Positions 35,911-44,918 of a stretch of 64,000 nucleotides of DNA are shown here, one piece after another (within the stretch, counting starts at the first letter, position 1; each line of letters begins with the position of its first letter). The notes below the pieces were generated by a model that saw only the letters and a list, made by a program, of their open reading frames with translations, searched no databases and had not been told where the DNA came from. The position numbers and the translations under genes were made by a program. Source of the DNA: Opitutia bacterium (lineage in GTDB: Bacteria > Verrucomicrobiota > Verrucomicrobiia > Opitutales > Opitutaceae); the NCBI GenBank assembly GCA_003142615.1, contig PLMW01000055.1, positions 1 to 64,000 of the forward strand, written 5' to 3'.

Positions 35911-37458
35911 TTACCGTTTGCCGTAATCGTAGCGGAGGTAATCCACGTCGGCGGTTCCACTGCTGCCGAAGCAAAACACGCCAAATCGCGCGCCTTTCCA
36001 CTGGCTGAATTTGAGCTGAAACTTCGTGCCCGTATCCGTGAAGGTTTTGCCATCGAGGCTGAACCAGAGGCGCGCGGCGTCGCCTTCGTAGGTGCCGCGC
36101 AGCCACACATCGCCGTCGGACAACTCCGGCCCGTCGCCGCCGTGCCGCGCGATGCGGCGCGCGCCGTCCGCCTGCACCACGCCGACCCAGCCGAATTCCT
36201 TGCCGCTGATGAAGGCAAGGCCGGCGCGCTGGCCGTCGGCCATCTGCCGCACGTCGAGCTTCACGTCGATCAGGCCGGTGTGGTCCCAGATCTTTTGCGT
36301 GAGGGTGTTGCGCGCGGCGGCGAGGGAGTCGGCGGGCCGGGCTTTCAGGCGGAGCCAGCCCGGCCGCTCGGTGAGCGACCACGCGTCGTTCACGGGATTG
36401 TGATTCCACTGCCATTGCGGCGACAACGTGGAGCCGTTGAATTCGTCGCTGGTTTGCGGGCGCGCGACCGGATCAGCGCGGTCGACGCCCGGTTTTTCCC
36501 AGTGCTCCACCGGCTGGCCGTGGTCGCCGAACACGGGCCAATCGTCCTCGCCCCAGCGCACGGGCAACAGATGGCAGACGCGTCCGAGGCAGCCGGTCGA
36601 TTTGAAGCCGATAAACCACGCCTCGCCGTTGGCGAGTTCGACGAGGCCGCCCTGGTGGGGACTGCCGTCGGGCAGCACCACGCGGCGCTCGTAAGGGCCG
36701 TGGAGGTCTTTCGCGCGCAGCACCGTCTGGCCGCCCTTGTCCACGCCGCCCTCGGGCAGCGAGAGGTAATACCAGCCGTGGCGCTTGAATAGTTTCGGCC
36801 CCTCGGCCACGGGGCCGCGGTAGATCTCGATGCCGTCGTCGAGCAGTTGCGTGCCGTCGGCGCTCAAGCGGTGCAGAATGAGCGGCCCCGCGCCCACCCG
36901 GCTGTGCACGAGCCAAGCCTGGCCGTCGTCGTCCCAAAACGGGCAGGGATCCTCCCAGCCGTCGACGGCCTTCACCGTGACGGTTTCCGACCAGGGTCCG
37001 GCGGGGGTTTTCGCGTGCCACATGAAGAGTCCGTCGCGCGGCGTGCACACGTAGAGAAAGAATTCGCCGTCGTGATGGCGCAGCACCGGCGCCCACGTGC
37101 CCTGGGCATAGCCGGTCATCTCGTCGTAACGCGGGTGCATGGTGAGACGGGGGAACACCTGGCCGATGATCCGCCAGTTGACGAGATCGTGCGAGTGCAG
37201 CACTTGAATCCCGACGAAATGAAAATCGGACGCGACGAGATAAAAATCGTCGCCGACGTGGATCACGTCCGGGTCGGAGTAATCGGCGTTCAGAACGGGA
37301 TTGCGATATGTGCCATCCCCCTGGTCGCCCCAAGTCAGAATCGTCGTCGCGGATTCAGCTGCGCCCTCCGCCGCCAAAGTGCGCAGCGGAAGACCGGCCA
37401 AGGTGAGCGTCGCGACCAGGCGCCACATCAACAGTCGCGGTAAATTATCGAGAGGCAT
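35911..37458 (-). CDS. GH43 beta-xylosidase/alpha-arabinofuranosidase with C-terminal beta-sandwich
   Basis: 515 aa from the ATG at 37458, which puts the signal peptide (MWRLVATLTLAGLPLRTLAA) near the N-terminus; the frame is open to 37593, with other ATGs. The catalytic propeller has TYRNPVLNADYSDPDVIHVG with the base Asp, DGWEDPCPFWDDDGQAWLVH, and the acid Glu in PVAEGPKLFKRHGWYYL. From about residue 330 a beta-sandwich of GH43 C2/DUF1349 type follows (DEFNGSTLSPQWQWNHNP, AGLAFISGKEFGWVGVVQ, FGVFCFGSSGTADVDYLRY). This architecture acts on xylo- or arabino-configured side chains. The gene stands between GH29 and an MFS transporter; specificity is not decided. Confidence 0.9.
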   Translation of the reverse strand: MPLDNLPRLLMWRLVATLTLAGLPLRTLAAEGAAESATTILTWGDQGDGTYRNPVLNADYSDPDVIHVGDDFYLVASDFHFVGIQVLHSHDLVNWRIIGQVFPRLTMHPRYDEMTGYAQGTWAPVLRHHDGEFFLYVCTPRDGLFMWHAKTPAGPWSETVTVKAVDGWEDPCPFWDDDGQAWLVHSRVGAGPLILHRLSADGTQLLDDGIEIYRGPVAEGPKLFKRHGWYYLSLPEGGVDKGGQTVLRAKDLHGPYERRVVLPDGSPHQGGLVELANGEAWFIGFKSTGCLGRVCHLLPVRWGEDDWPVFGDHGQPVEHWEKPGVDRADPVARPQTSDEFNGSTLSPQWQWNHNPVNDAWSLTERPGWLRLKARPADSLAAARNTLTQKIWDHTGLIDVKLDVRQMADGQRAGLAFISGKEFGWVGVVQADGARRIARHGGDGPELSDGDVWLRGTYEGDAARLWFSLDGKTFTDTGTKFQLKFSQWKGARFGVFCFGSSGTADVDYLRYDYGKR

Positions 37459-37593
37459 CGGTGGACAGGTCGGTGGCAGGATGGCGGTTGCCAGGGGACG
37501 GAGCGGTCGATGCCAGCTTCGTGCCTGCTCGAAACTCATCCAGTCCATGCGGCAATCTCGTTTGAGGCGGAACAGACATAAACCAGAACGCAT

Positions 37594-37815
37594 TTACAGT
37601 TCACTCAGGTGTTTGGCCGATGGCCGCAAGGCGACCAAATCATGGATGGCAACCGGCAGGGAGGTACGGATGGATTCGTTGGCAGCGATGCCGACGAGCC
37701 GGCTCGAGGCGGCATCCTGGGTCACGAGTGGGCGCCCGAAATCGCGCGCGCGAATGCCGGCGCCAACGAGGACAAAGAGTTGGGGTTCCATAAAGCGATC
37801 AGAGCGGCGCGACAT
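37594..37815 (-). pseudogene. Possible remnant of a Gfo/Idh/MocA oxidoreductase C-terminus
   Basis: A 73-codon open frame overlaps the last 17 bases of the MFS gene. Its middle part, SSRLVGIAANESIRTSLPVA, resembles the tail of Gfo/Idh/MocA oxidoreductases, where a helix is followed by a phrase like ANxSIxTGxPV. No Rossmann part is present. It may be the stub of a deleted gene, or chance. Confidence 0.3.
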
Positions 37816-39262
37816 AGTGGTCCGGGCCGTTGAGCCGGTGCCAGTGGTGCCGCACGCGCAGCAGGCCGAGCCACGCGAGTCCGTAGAGTCCGCCGAGCAT
37901 GAGGTTGACCAGGCGGTAGGGGCCCAGCACGACCGCGCCGATGCCGGGCATGGTCAACGTATGCTGCCAGCCTTTGAGGGCATCGAGCGTCCAGCCCGCC
38001 GCCGGACTGATCACAACCGCGATCATCAGCGACTGCACAATGGTGTTGGCGCCGGCCAGCTGGCTATAGCGCATGGGATGGAAGATCTCCTGGGTCAACT
38101 TGAGTTGGGCGAGCATCACCACCCAGAAGGCGACTCCGGTGACGAGAGACGACAGGAGGAACGTCTTGGGTCCCACCACGAAGAAAAAGGATAATCCGTA
38201 GCCGAGCGTGATCAGCACGAGCCCGAGCCGGAGTACATGAATGGCCCCGCGCGAATCGACCAGCCGTCCCACCGGGTAGGCGATGAACAGCCAGACCAGC
38301 GACGGCCAGGAGAGCATGTGCCCGACTTCGGTGAGGTCCATGCCCAGTTCGTATTGCGGAAAGAACACGATGAAGCCCGAGAGGCCGAGCAGGGCGCCGT
38401 AAAGGCACGTCCGAACAAAATAGACCCAGAGATAGATGGGGTGACGGTACGACTCGGAAATGAATATCGTCGTCGCACGCCAGAACCGCGACCGACGATG
38501 CGAACCGCCCGCCATAGCAGCAGCTTCGACGGGCGGGTATGACCCCTCCCGCACGAACCAGCAAATGGCGCTGAAGCCGAGGAGATTGAGAACCGCGATG
38601 CCGATGAAGATGGGTTTGCTGTTCGTGCCCGCGTGACCCAGCAACCAATACGTGATGATAAACGTGCCGCCGGCACCGAAAAGGCGGAACAGCGCCAAAA
38701 AACGGCCCATGTGGGTGTCCGGCACCACATCGCGCAGCAGCCCGAAGAACGTCACATTGGTAACGGTCTGAAACGAGCGATACAGCAGCACGAGAATGGC
38801 AAAGAACAAAATGGTCGGACTGATCGGCAGTGATTGCAGCCAGCCGCCCAGGCGGTCGAAACCCCGCATCCAGGTGGCGAGCTCCGGAGCGAACGGCGTG
38901 ATGGCGAGGAAGAGAGCGACGAAAGGCGTGGCCCAGAACAGCAGTGGAATCCGGCGGCCCCAACGGGTCCGCAGCCGGTCAGAATAATAGCCGAGCGGCG
39001 GCATGATCAGGAGCTGCAGCACCGCGTTGAACGATCCGACGATCACGGCGATCTCCTTGTCGGAAGCGCCGTGAACCTTGAGCATCACCGGCAGGAGCTT
39101 CGGTTCCAGCATGTCGATCAAAGTAAAAACCACCTCGCCTGCGAGCAGCCATGCAAACACGGTGGTCAGACCGCGCCTGGTATAGGTAAGCGTGCCGGCG
39201 CGATAGACGGCGCCAGCCGGGGGCGCACTGGTCAGGGCGGAAGGAGGGACGGTCTCAGGCAT
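37799..39262 (-). CDS. MFS transporter (GPH-like sugar/cation symporter)
   Basis: 487 aa with about twelve hydrophobic segments (for example TTVFAWLLAGEVVFTLIDML, TPFVALFLAITPFAPEL, FILVNLMLGGLYGLAWLGLL-like ends). The cytoplasmic loop motif YYSDRLRTRWGRRIPLLFW after TM2-3 is typical of MFS and GPH carriers, and a second one is AYPVGRLVDSRGAI. It probably imports an oligosaccharide or uronide released by the enzymes around it. It lies on the same strand as, and 141 bp after, the TonB receptor gene; a terminator separates them, so the two may be independently expressed. Confidence 0.85.
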   Translation of the reverse strand: MPETVPPSALTSAPPAGAVYRAGTLTYTRRGLTTVFAWLLAGEVVFTLIDMLEPKLLPVMLKVHGASDKEIAVIVGSFNAVLQLLIMPPLGYYSDRLRTRWGRRIPLLFWATPFVALFLAITPFAPELATWMRGFDRLGGWLQSLPISPTILFFAILVLLYRSFQTVTNVTFFGLLRDVVPDTHMGRFLALFRLFGAGGTFIITYWLLGHAGTNSKPIFIGIAVLNLLGFSAICWFVREGSYPPVEAAAMAGGSHRRSRFWRATTIFISESYRHPIYLWVYFVRTCLYGALLGLSGFIVFFPQYELGMDLTEVGHMLSWPSLVWLFIAYPVGRLVDSRGAIHVLRLGLVLITLGYGLSFFFVVGPKTFLLSSLVTGVAFWVVMLAQLKLTQEIFHPMRYSQLAGANTIVQSLMIAVVISPAAGWTLDALKGWQHTLTMPGIGAVVLGPYRLVNLMLGGLYGLAWLGLLRVRHHWHRLNGPDHYVAPL

Positions 39263-39340
39263 GTCGTCCGGGCAGCCTTGAGGTGCAAACCGGGGCAGGC
39301 AATCGGCAACCAGCGATCATGGCCGCGCGGCCGCGGTGCG

Positions 39341-39373
39341 CGGGAAAAAGAAGGGCCGCACCCAGTGCGGCCC
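39341..39373 (-). terminator. Intrinsic terminator of the TonB receptor gene
   Basis: GGGCCGCAC (39353-39361) pairs with GTGCGGCCC (39365-39373) around a 3-base loop. On the minus strand the stem is followed by CTTCTTTTTCCC. It lies 31 bp beyond the stop of the TonB receptor. Confidence 0.8.
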
Positions 39374-39403
39374 GAAAGGACGATATCGAGTGGCGAAGCC
39401 GGC

Positions 39404-41737
39404 TCAAAACTCGACCGTGGTTGTGAACCGGATGTTGCGGCCGGTTGCCGTGGTCAGGCCGGAGCCCCAGGAACGGGCGCCGGCGACCGCCAGGTAGTTC
39501 TTTTCATCGAATACGTTGTCGATGTTCAGGCGGAAGGTGAGGCGCTCGTTCAGCCGGTAGGTGGCAGCGAGCATATTGACGTATTGCGGCTTCAGGTAGA
39601 AGCTGACTTTCTCCACGACGCCCAGCGCGGTGAAGCCGGTGGACGGAACGTCACCGGCGCGCTTGCCGCTGTAGTTGACGCCGGCGTTGAGGGTGAGCCC
39701 CTTCAGCCCGCCATCCTTGAAACGGTAGTTGAGCAACGCGCTAGCGTTGTTGTCTGCGACTCCGCGAACCATGCGGCCCAAGCTGTCGCGCATGTTGAGG
39801 TGCGAATAGGTGGCGACGACCGACAGATTGTTGGTGACGCTGCCCATGGCCTCGAGTTCGTAGCCGTTGTTCTCGAGGTCTGAAACCAGCTGCTGCGGCT
39901 GGGTGGGATCGTTCTGGTAGGCGGGGTTGGGCACGGTGACATTGGTCTGGGCGATCTTGAAGTAGGCCCCGTTGATTGAGACCTTGTGATCGAAGAACTC
40001 GGTCTTGAAGCCGTATTCCGACTGCACGCCGCTCTTCCACAAGGGCAGGTTGTTGGCGATGGTCGGCGCGGAATTCTTGGAGTGGCTGTAATAGACCGAG
40101 ATGTAGTCCTGCACCTTCCACAGGGCGCTGACGTTGGTCAGGTTCTTGGAGTCTTTCAGGATGCTGGGCGCCGAATGCGTGAGATTGTTCCAGGACTGGG
40201 TGTTGGTGGAGTAGTGCAGGTAGCCGCCGGTCAGGTAAACCCGGTTGTCAAAGAGACCGATCCGCTGGTTGATGTAGGTCTGCATGTTGGTGTAGGAGCT
40301 GCCGTTGTCCTGGGTCAGGTTGGCCGGATAAGCCGGATAGACGCTCGGAATCGGCTGGGACAAATCAATGGCCGGCAGCGGACCCGGATCCTTCACGCGG
40401 TTGTAGGCATATTGGCGCCCGTAACCGAAGCCGACGACCGTCTGCGAATCGACCGGGCCGAACTTATACTTGAGCAGTTCATCCGCCTGGAAGTTGGCGG
40501 TCTTAAGGCGGGTCCATTGAATCTGGCCACGCACACCAACGGCGGTCGGATTGAAGTAGGGGGAGAAAGTGGAGACGTAGGGGTTGGTGCTGGCGTTGTA
40601 AGGCAGCGACGTGTTCGCGAGAGCCCAGGTGTAATCCTGCGTCAGTTCGCCAGTCATGGGGTTGTAGCGGCTGCCCAGTCCCGGCAGGCCGTTCACGAAT
40701 TCCTGGTCGGCATCCGTGAAATAGTAACGGACGTTGGCGGCGATGCGGGAACTTAGATGCTCATTCTGGCTCGTGGTGAGGATGGTGAAGAGATCGGCCG
40801 TGTGCGTGCCATTGTGGCTCCAAGGCTGGGTGCCGTTGAGCCCGTTATAGGAGAAGCCCGGGGCAAGCCGCGGATTACTCGTGCTCGCGGTGGTGTTCGG
40901 ATCGAGGATCAGCGCTGGCTCGCGAAAGATCCACATATCGGCGGCCACCAGTTTGGCGGTCAGCTGGGTTTTGTCGGAAATGCGCCACGTAAGCATCGGG
41001 GCGAAGGCCCGGTGTTTCGTGATGGCATCAGCGGACCAGTATTGGCGGGTGTCCTGCAGGGAAGCGACCAGGCGGTAGGCGAGGTTCTTGCTGTTCCCCA
41101 GGGGACCGCCCATGTCGAGGGTGATCTTCTGGGCGTCGAACAGGCCGATCGTGGCGGTGAGCGAGCGCTGGGGTTGGAAGGTCGGGGACTTCGTGATGAT
41201 GTTGAGCGAGCCGCCGGGGGCGCCGGCCGGGGAGAGGATGGCGTTGGGGCCCTTGGTCACTTCGATCCGGTCGATGATCGACTCATCGACATTGTCCGCG
41301 TCCGCGGACTGGAGAAAATTATCCACGGTGCGGGCCCCGCCCTGGGTCTCAAAGCCGCGGATGATCATGCGGTCCTGGAACTGGATGCCGCGGCCTTCCT
41401 GCACGCCCGCGATATAGCGGGTGGCGTCGAAGACGCGGATCGGCATGAGATCGTCCATCATGCCGCGTGTGATCACCGAGATGGAACTCGGGGTCTCGAG
41501 CAACGGCGCGCGGACGCGCACGGCGGAGACGGCATCCTCCGCGCGATAGCGGTCCGCTGTCGTGGCGGAGACGGTGAAGGGGGAGAGTTGCACCACCTCC
41601 CCTTCCGGCGGCGTGGGTTGCGCCCGCAGGATGGGAAACGACGCACACAGCGGAATCAGCAATGCGCCGGCGGTGGTTAGCGCTGCGCGGAGGAGTGAGG
41701 AGTGAGGCGAGACAGAGGACTTTTTCATGGGGTTCAT
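39404..41737 (-). CDS. TonB-dependent outer-membrane receptor
   Basis: 777 aa. A long signal region ends near SFPILRAQ. The start of the mature protein, EGEVVQLSPFTVSATTADRY, is typical of Opitutaceae receptors. The plug has RAPLLETPSSISVITRGMMD, RGFETQGGARTVDNF and IDRIEVTKGPNAILSPAGAPGG. The barrel follows and ends with FRLNIDNVFDEKNYL and a final aromatic residue, TTVEF. It moves substrate across the outer membrane using TonB energy. The plug is of the siderophore-receptor type, yet the neighbours (a divergent LacI regulator, GH28, GH43, MFS) point to a glycan cargo. No SusD-like partner is encoded nearby. An iron-chelate role remains possible. Confidence 0.92.
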   Translation of the reverse strand: MNPMKKSSVSPHSSLLRAALTTAGALLIPLCASFPILRAQPTPPEGEVVQLSPFTVSATTADRYRAEDAVSAVRVRAPLLETPSSISVITRGMMDDLMPIRVFDATRYIAGVQEGRGIQFQDRMIIRGFETQGGARTVDNFLQSADADNVDESIIDRIEVTKGPNAILSPAGAPGGSLNIITKSPTFQPQRSLTATIGLFDAQKITLDMGGPLGNSKNLAYRLVASLQDTRQYWSADAITKHRAFAPMLTWRISDKTQLTAKLVAADMWIFREPALILDPNTTASTSNPRLAPGFSYNGLNGTQPWSHNGTHTADLFTILTTSQNEHLSSRIAANVRYYFTDADQEFVNGLPGLGSRYNPMTGELTQDYTWALANTSLPYNASTNPYVSTFSPYFNPTAVGVRGQIQWTRLKTANFQADELLKYKFGPVDSQTVVGFGYGRQYAYNRVKDPGPLPAIDLSQPIPSVYPAYPANLTQDNGSSYTNMQTYINQRIGLFDNRVYLTGGYLHYSTNTQSWNNLTHSAPSILKDSKNLTNVSALWKVQDYISVYYSHSKNSAPTIANNLPLWKSGVQSEYGFKTEFFDHKVSINGAYFKIAQTNVTVPNPAYQNDPTQPQQLVSDLENNGYELEAMGSVTNNLSVVATYSHLNMRDSLGRMVRGVADNNASALLNYRFKDGGLKGLTLNAGVNYSGKRAGDVPSTGFTALGVVEKVSFYLKPQYVNMLAATYRLNERLTFRLNIDNVFDEKNYLAVAGARSWGSGLTTATGRNIRFTTTVEF

Positions 41738-41838
41738 TACAGTGTGATTTCAGGTTTTAGGAAGATGCGGCCGACTGGGCCGAGGGGGTGATGACGCTCG
41801 CGGGTGGCCATGCAAATGCGCAGAGGCATTGGCACCGC

Positions 41839-41853
41839 CAGTTCACCGAACTG
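41839..41853. promoter_or_regulatory. Perfect inverted repeat CAGTTC-ACC-GAACTG
   Basis: A 6-base perfect inverted repeat with a 3-base spacer lies in the 233 bp divergent region between the TonB receptor and the LacI gene. Its size and place fit a repressor operator, but nothing else in the window repeats it. Confidence 0.35.
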
Positions 41854-41889
41854 CTTGGGGGTAGGTTGCGCATCAGAATGTGGCTAGCG

Positions 41890-41906
41890 GGCGGAATACC
41901 GCCAAG
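41890..41906. promoter_or_regulatory. Candidate LacI operator (GGCGG-N4-CCGCCAAG), second copy
   Basis: GGCGG-AATA-CCGCC followed by AAG lies 65 bp before the LacI start in the region shared with the TonB receptor. It matches the element at 33196-33212 in arms, spacer length and trailing bases. Confidence 0.45.
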
Positions 41907-41914
41907 ACCGCCGA

Positions 41915-41932
41915 TACTTTCCACGTAAAGTA
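41915..41932. promoter_or_regulatory. Inverted repeat TACTTT-CCACGT-AAAGTA
   Basis: Six-base perfect arms flank a 6-base spacer, in an AT-rich patch of an otherwise GC-rich region, 39 bp before the LacI start codon. It could be an operator or lie over the LacI promoter. Confidence 0.35.
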
Positions 41933-41970
41933 AAACTCGCTCCCGGCGGTCGGGCTGCCATATTCAGGGC

Positions 41971-43068
41971 ATGGCCGCCACGATCACCCCCGCCACTCCG
42001 CCCACCCTGCGCGAGATTGCCCAGCGCGCCGGCGTCAGCCATACGACCGTCTCCCTTTCCCTGCGGAACGATCCGACCATCCCGGCGCGTACCCGAGCTC
42101 GCTTATGTAGCCTCGCCGATGCGATGGGCTACCGCTCAAACGTACTGGTGTCAGCCCTGATGACGCAGGTGCGCCTGCGTCAACGGCCGGCGACGCCGGA
42201 GGTGATCGGCTTTCTCACGGGCGGCCCGACGGAGGGAGACTGGAAAAACCACTCGGCGAGCGTGGGTTTTCACGCCGGCGCGCGCCAACGCGCCCAGCAG
42301 TTGGGCATGCGATTGGAGACCTTTTGGCTTGGCCCGGGTGGTCTGCGGGCGGATGAGACTTGCCGGATGCTGCGGGCGCGCGCGATCCGCGGAAATCTGA
42401 TCACCCCGTTTCCGGTGCCGGTCTATGCCAAGGAACTCGATTGGTCGCAGTTGATCTGCGTGGCGCTCGGCTATGCCTTCAAATCGCGGCTTTTGCCCCG
42501 GGCCACGCATCATCATTTTCGCGGCAGCTTCACCGCCGTGGAGAACCTCCTGCGGCTCGGGTACCGCCGCATCGGGCTCATGCTCGCCCCCGACGAAAAC
42601 AGCCGTGTAGGCTACAGCTGGCTGGGTGGCTATCTGGCCGCGCAACAAGTCTTGGGCAGTGAGTCACTGAAGCCGCTGTTTTTTCCAGATCTCGGTGACA
42701 CGCGCGAGATCCGGCGCTGGCTCGCCCGCGAGAAGCCGGACGTGGTCATTGGTTTCGGCCCAAGGCAAATCTCGGCCCTCGAGGCAGCGGGCTGCGCCAT
42801 CCCCGGTGACATCGCCTTTGCCGCGCTGGATGTGCAACAGACCAAGTTGAATGCCGTGAATGATGTGGCCGGGATCGATCAAAATCTGCCGCTGATCGGA
42901 GCCACGGCCATGGATCTCCTGGCTGTTCAGCTCTATCATAACGAGCATGGCCTGCCGCAAGGCCCGGTCCTCAGCATGGTTGAGGGGAGTTGGGTGGATG
43001 GGAAAACCGCCCCATGCCGCGAGGTACGGCTCCGCCCCCGAGGCGCTGGGCGTGCTCGGGAGCGATAG
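41971..43068 (+). CDS. LacI-family transcriptional regulator (TonB receptor side)
   Basis: 365 aa. Helix-turn-helix TLREIAQRAGVSHTTVSLSL and hinge GYRSNVLVSALMTQVRLRQ lead into a periplasmic-binding-like effector domain (EVIGFLTGGPTEGDW, LLRLGYRRIGLMLAPDENSR, AGCAIPGDIAFAALDVQQ). The end reads LPQGPVLSMVEGSWVDGKT. Compared with VPEIPSTTTIPAAWVDGPT in the other LacI protein, the stretch GPVLSMVEG replaces the usual TTIPA strand and comes from a dispersed repeat. It is divergent from the TonB receptor and probably controls it, possibly together with the GH28-GH3-GH4 genes downstream on the opposite strand. Confidence 0.92.
   Translation: MAATITPATPPTLREIAQRAGVSHTTVSLSLRNDPTIPARTRARLCSLADAMGYRSNVLVSALMTQVRLRQRPATPEVIGFLTGGPTEGDWKNHSASVGFHAGARQRAQQLGMRLETFWLGPGGLRADETCRMLRARAIRGNLITPFPVPVYAKELDWSQLICVALGYAFKSRLLPRATHHHFRGSFTAVENLLRLGYRRIGLMLAPDENSRVGYSWLGGYLAAQQVLGSESLKPLFFPDLGDTREIRRWLAREKPDVVIGFGPRQISALEAAGCAIPGDIAFAALDVQQTKLNAVNDVAGIDQNLPLIGATAMDLLAVQLYHNEHGLPQGPVLSMVEGSWVDGKTAPCREVRLRPRGAGRARER
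42965..42986. repeat. Small dispersed repeat inside the LacI coding sequence
   Basis: GTCCTCAGCATGGTTGAGGGG encodes PVLSMVEG near the C-terminus of the LacI protein. It is related to the in-frame element in the GH95 gene at 11544-11565. The reading frame is preserved across it. Confidence 0.55.
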
Positions 43069-43195
43069 TAATCGCACCGTGGTGTTCCGTTTCTGCGCGG
43101 AAACGGCCGAGAGTGTATGCGGGTGCGAATGGCAGGAGCTACAACAGATCCGTGCTGCCATCGCTGGCTATCTACACCGCTGGCGCAACAAATGC

Positions 43196-44863
43196 CTACA
43201 GCTTCTCGTCCGTCACCGGCTGATCGCGGCGGGTGTCGGGCAAGCCGGGGCAGTTGTGCGCGGCGAAGCCTTCGACGTTCTTCAGCACCACGGTTGGTAC
43301 GCCGGTCGCCGGTAGCGCCTTCACGTGATTGAGGTCGGCGGCCTTCACCTCGTCGAGGATGATGGCCGGACGAAGGTCCTCCGCCAGCGTGCGCAGCTCG
43401 ATGTGGTCGAGGGAAAGTCCCTGCACGTGGCGGGCAAACATGCCCCACGACGGGATGATGCCGAAACGTCCCGGTTCGGGATAAGCATTCTCGTACTCCG
43501 GCACCTCGCGCGCCGCCTGCTCCTTCGTGCCGCCGCCCTTGTACTCGATGAGGATGTGGCTGAGCGTCACGTCCTCGATGCGGTGGCCGGGGATACCGGT
43601 GATGAGGATGCCGTGGTTGGGCGCGACGTCGTGCGCGACGACATTGCTGATGATGATGCGGCGGGCGACGCCCACCGGCGGGTTGTCCGGTCCGCGCAGC
43701 CGGGCGCCGAGACGGATGAAGATCGGTGCGTTCACGATGTCGCGCATCGTGAGGTTCGAGATCGTCACGTCCTCCATCCAGCCGCCGTCCACCTCCTCGA
43801 GCGCGAGACCGGAGGAGTACGTGAACACGCAGTTGGCGATGGTGACGTTCTTGAAGCCGCCGTTGGCCTCGGTGCCGAACTTGATGCGGCCGGTCGGTCC
43901 GCCGCGGCCCGGCGGCTTGGGTTTCATCGTGCCGTCGAGCAGCGTGCCCTCGTCGAAGCCGCTCACCTGGCAGCCGGTGATGGTGACGTTCTCCGTCGCG
44001 CGGACAGAGCCGAGGCCGAAGCACGCTTTCAGGCAGATGCCGTCGTCGTACGGTGAGTTGACGGTGCAGTTCGAAACCCGCACGTTGCGGCAGCAGTCGA
44101 TGTCCATGCCGTCGCGGTTGGTGTCGATCTTGAGGTTGTCGATCGTGAAGTTGTCGGTGGCGATGGCGAGGATGCCGAAGTGACCGCCGTGGAAGATAGT
44201 GAAGTCGCGCAGGATGACGTTGCGGCAGTTCTTGAGCGCGATGGCCTTGTTGCCGACGCCCGCCGCGAGCGTGTCGCGCGGGCTGGGATAGCCGAAGGGC
44301 ATCTGCGGCGTGATGCTTTCTTCCGGCGGCGGACCCGGCGGCCGGGGCGGCCGCGGCTCACCCGGCAGCGGATCCTTGCGGCCAAACCCGCGGCTCAGGC
44401 CTTTGCCGAAGATCCGGCCCGGGCCGAGAATCGACACGTTTTCCAGATTCTCGCCCCAGATGAGGCTGTTGTGCCAGTGGGTGTGGCCGAAGTCCTGATA
44501 CTTGTCCCACGCGTTCGGCTCGGGTGCGTCGTAGCCGCCCGGCGTCCCGGTCGGCGGCGGATCGGCGGCGAGGATCGTGGCGCCCTGGTCGAGATACAAC
44601 GCGACGTTGCTCTTCAGGTGGATCGAGTAGCTCGCGTAGGTGCCGGCGGGAAACCACACCGTGCCGCCACCCGCGGCCGCCGCGGCGTCGATCGCCTGGT
44701 TGATCGCCTCGGTGTCAAGCGCCTTGCCGTCGCCGGTGGCGCCGTACGTGCGGACGTCATAGGTGCGGGCCGCCGGCTGCGACAGCGTGCTGCAGCCGGC
44801 GAGCCCGGCGCCGAGCAGCAACAGGACCAGGGAGTGACGAAAACGAAGCGATGAGAAGCGCAT
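43196..44863 (-). CDS. GH28 polygalacturonase-like lipoprotein
   Basis: 555 aa. A lipoprotein signal, LVLLLLGAGLAGC, is followed by the pectate-lyase-like start YDVRTYGATGDGKALDTEAI. A right-handed beta helix follows. GH28 active-site pieces are visible: DTNRDGMDID (Asp about 253, with NRD in place of NTD), SPYDDGICLKA (Asp pair about 271-272) and TGRIKFGTEANGG (the RIK motif about 326). A proline-rich insert of about 25 residues (PGEPRPPRPPGPPPEES) interrupts one turn. GH28 enzymes hydrolyse alpha-1,4-galacturonide or rhamnogalacturonan bonds. The lipid anchor puts it at a membrane surface. It lies 55 bp downstream of the GH3 gene on the same strand. Confidence 0.9.
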   Translation of the reverse strand: MRFSSLRFRHSLVLLLLGAGLAGCSTLSQPAARTYDVRTYGATGDGKALDTEAINQAIDAAAAAGGGTVWFPAGTYASYSIHLKSNVALYLDQGATILAADPPPTGTPGGYDAPEPNAWDKYQDFGHTHWHNSLIWGENLENVSILGPGRIFGKGLSRGFGRKDPLPGEPRPPRPPGPPPEESITPQMPFGYPSPRDTLAAGVGNKAIALKNCRNVILRDFTIFHGGHFGILAIATDNFTIDNLKIDTNRDGMDIDCCRNVRVSNCTVNSPYDDGICLKACFGLGSVRATENVTITGCQVSGFDEGTLLDGTMKPKPPGRGGPTGRIKFGTEANGGFKNVTIANCVFTYSSGLALEEVDGGWMEDVTISNLTMRDIVNAPIFIRLGARLRGPDNPPVGVARRIIISNVVAHDVAPNHGILITGIPGHRIEDVTLSHILIEYKGGGTKEQAAREVPEYENAYPEPGRFGIIPSWGMFARHVQGLSLDHIELRTLAEDLRPAIILDEVKAADLNHVKALPATGVPTVVLKNVEGFAAHNCPGLPDTRRDQPVTDEKL

Positions 44864-44918
44864 GGGAAAAACGTGAAAGGAATTCCGCGCGATTGTCAGT
44901 CACGAATCAGGCACGGGG

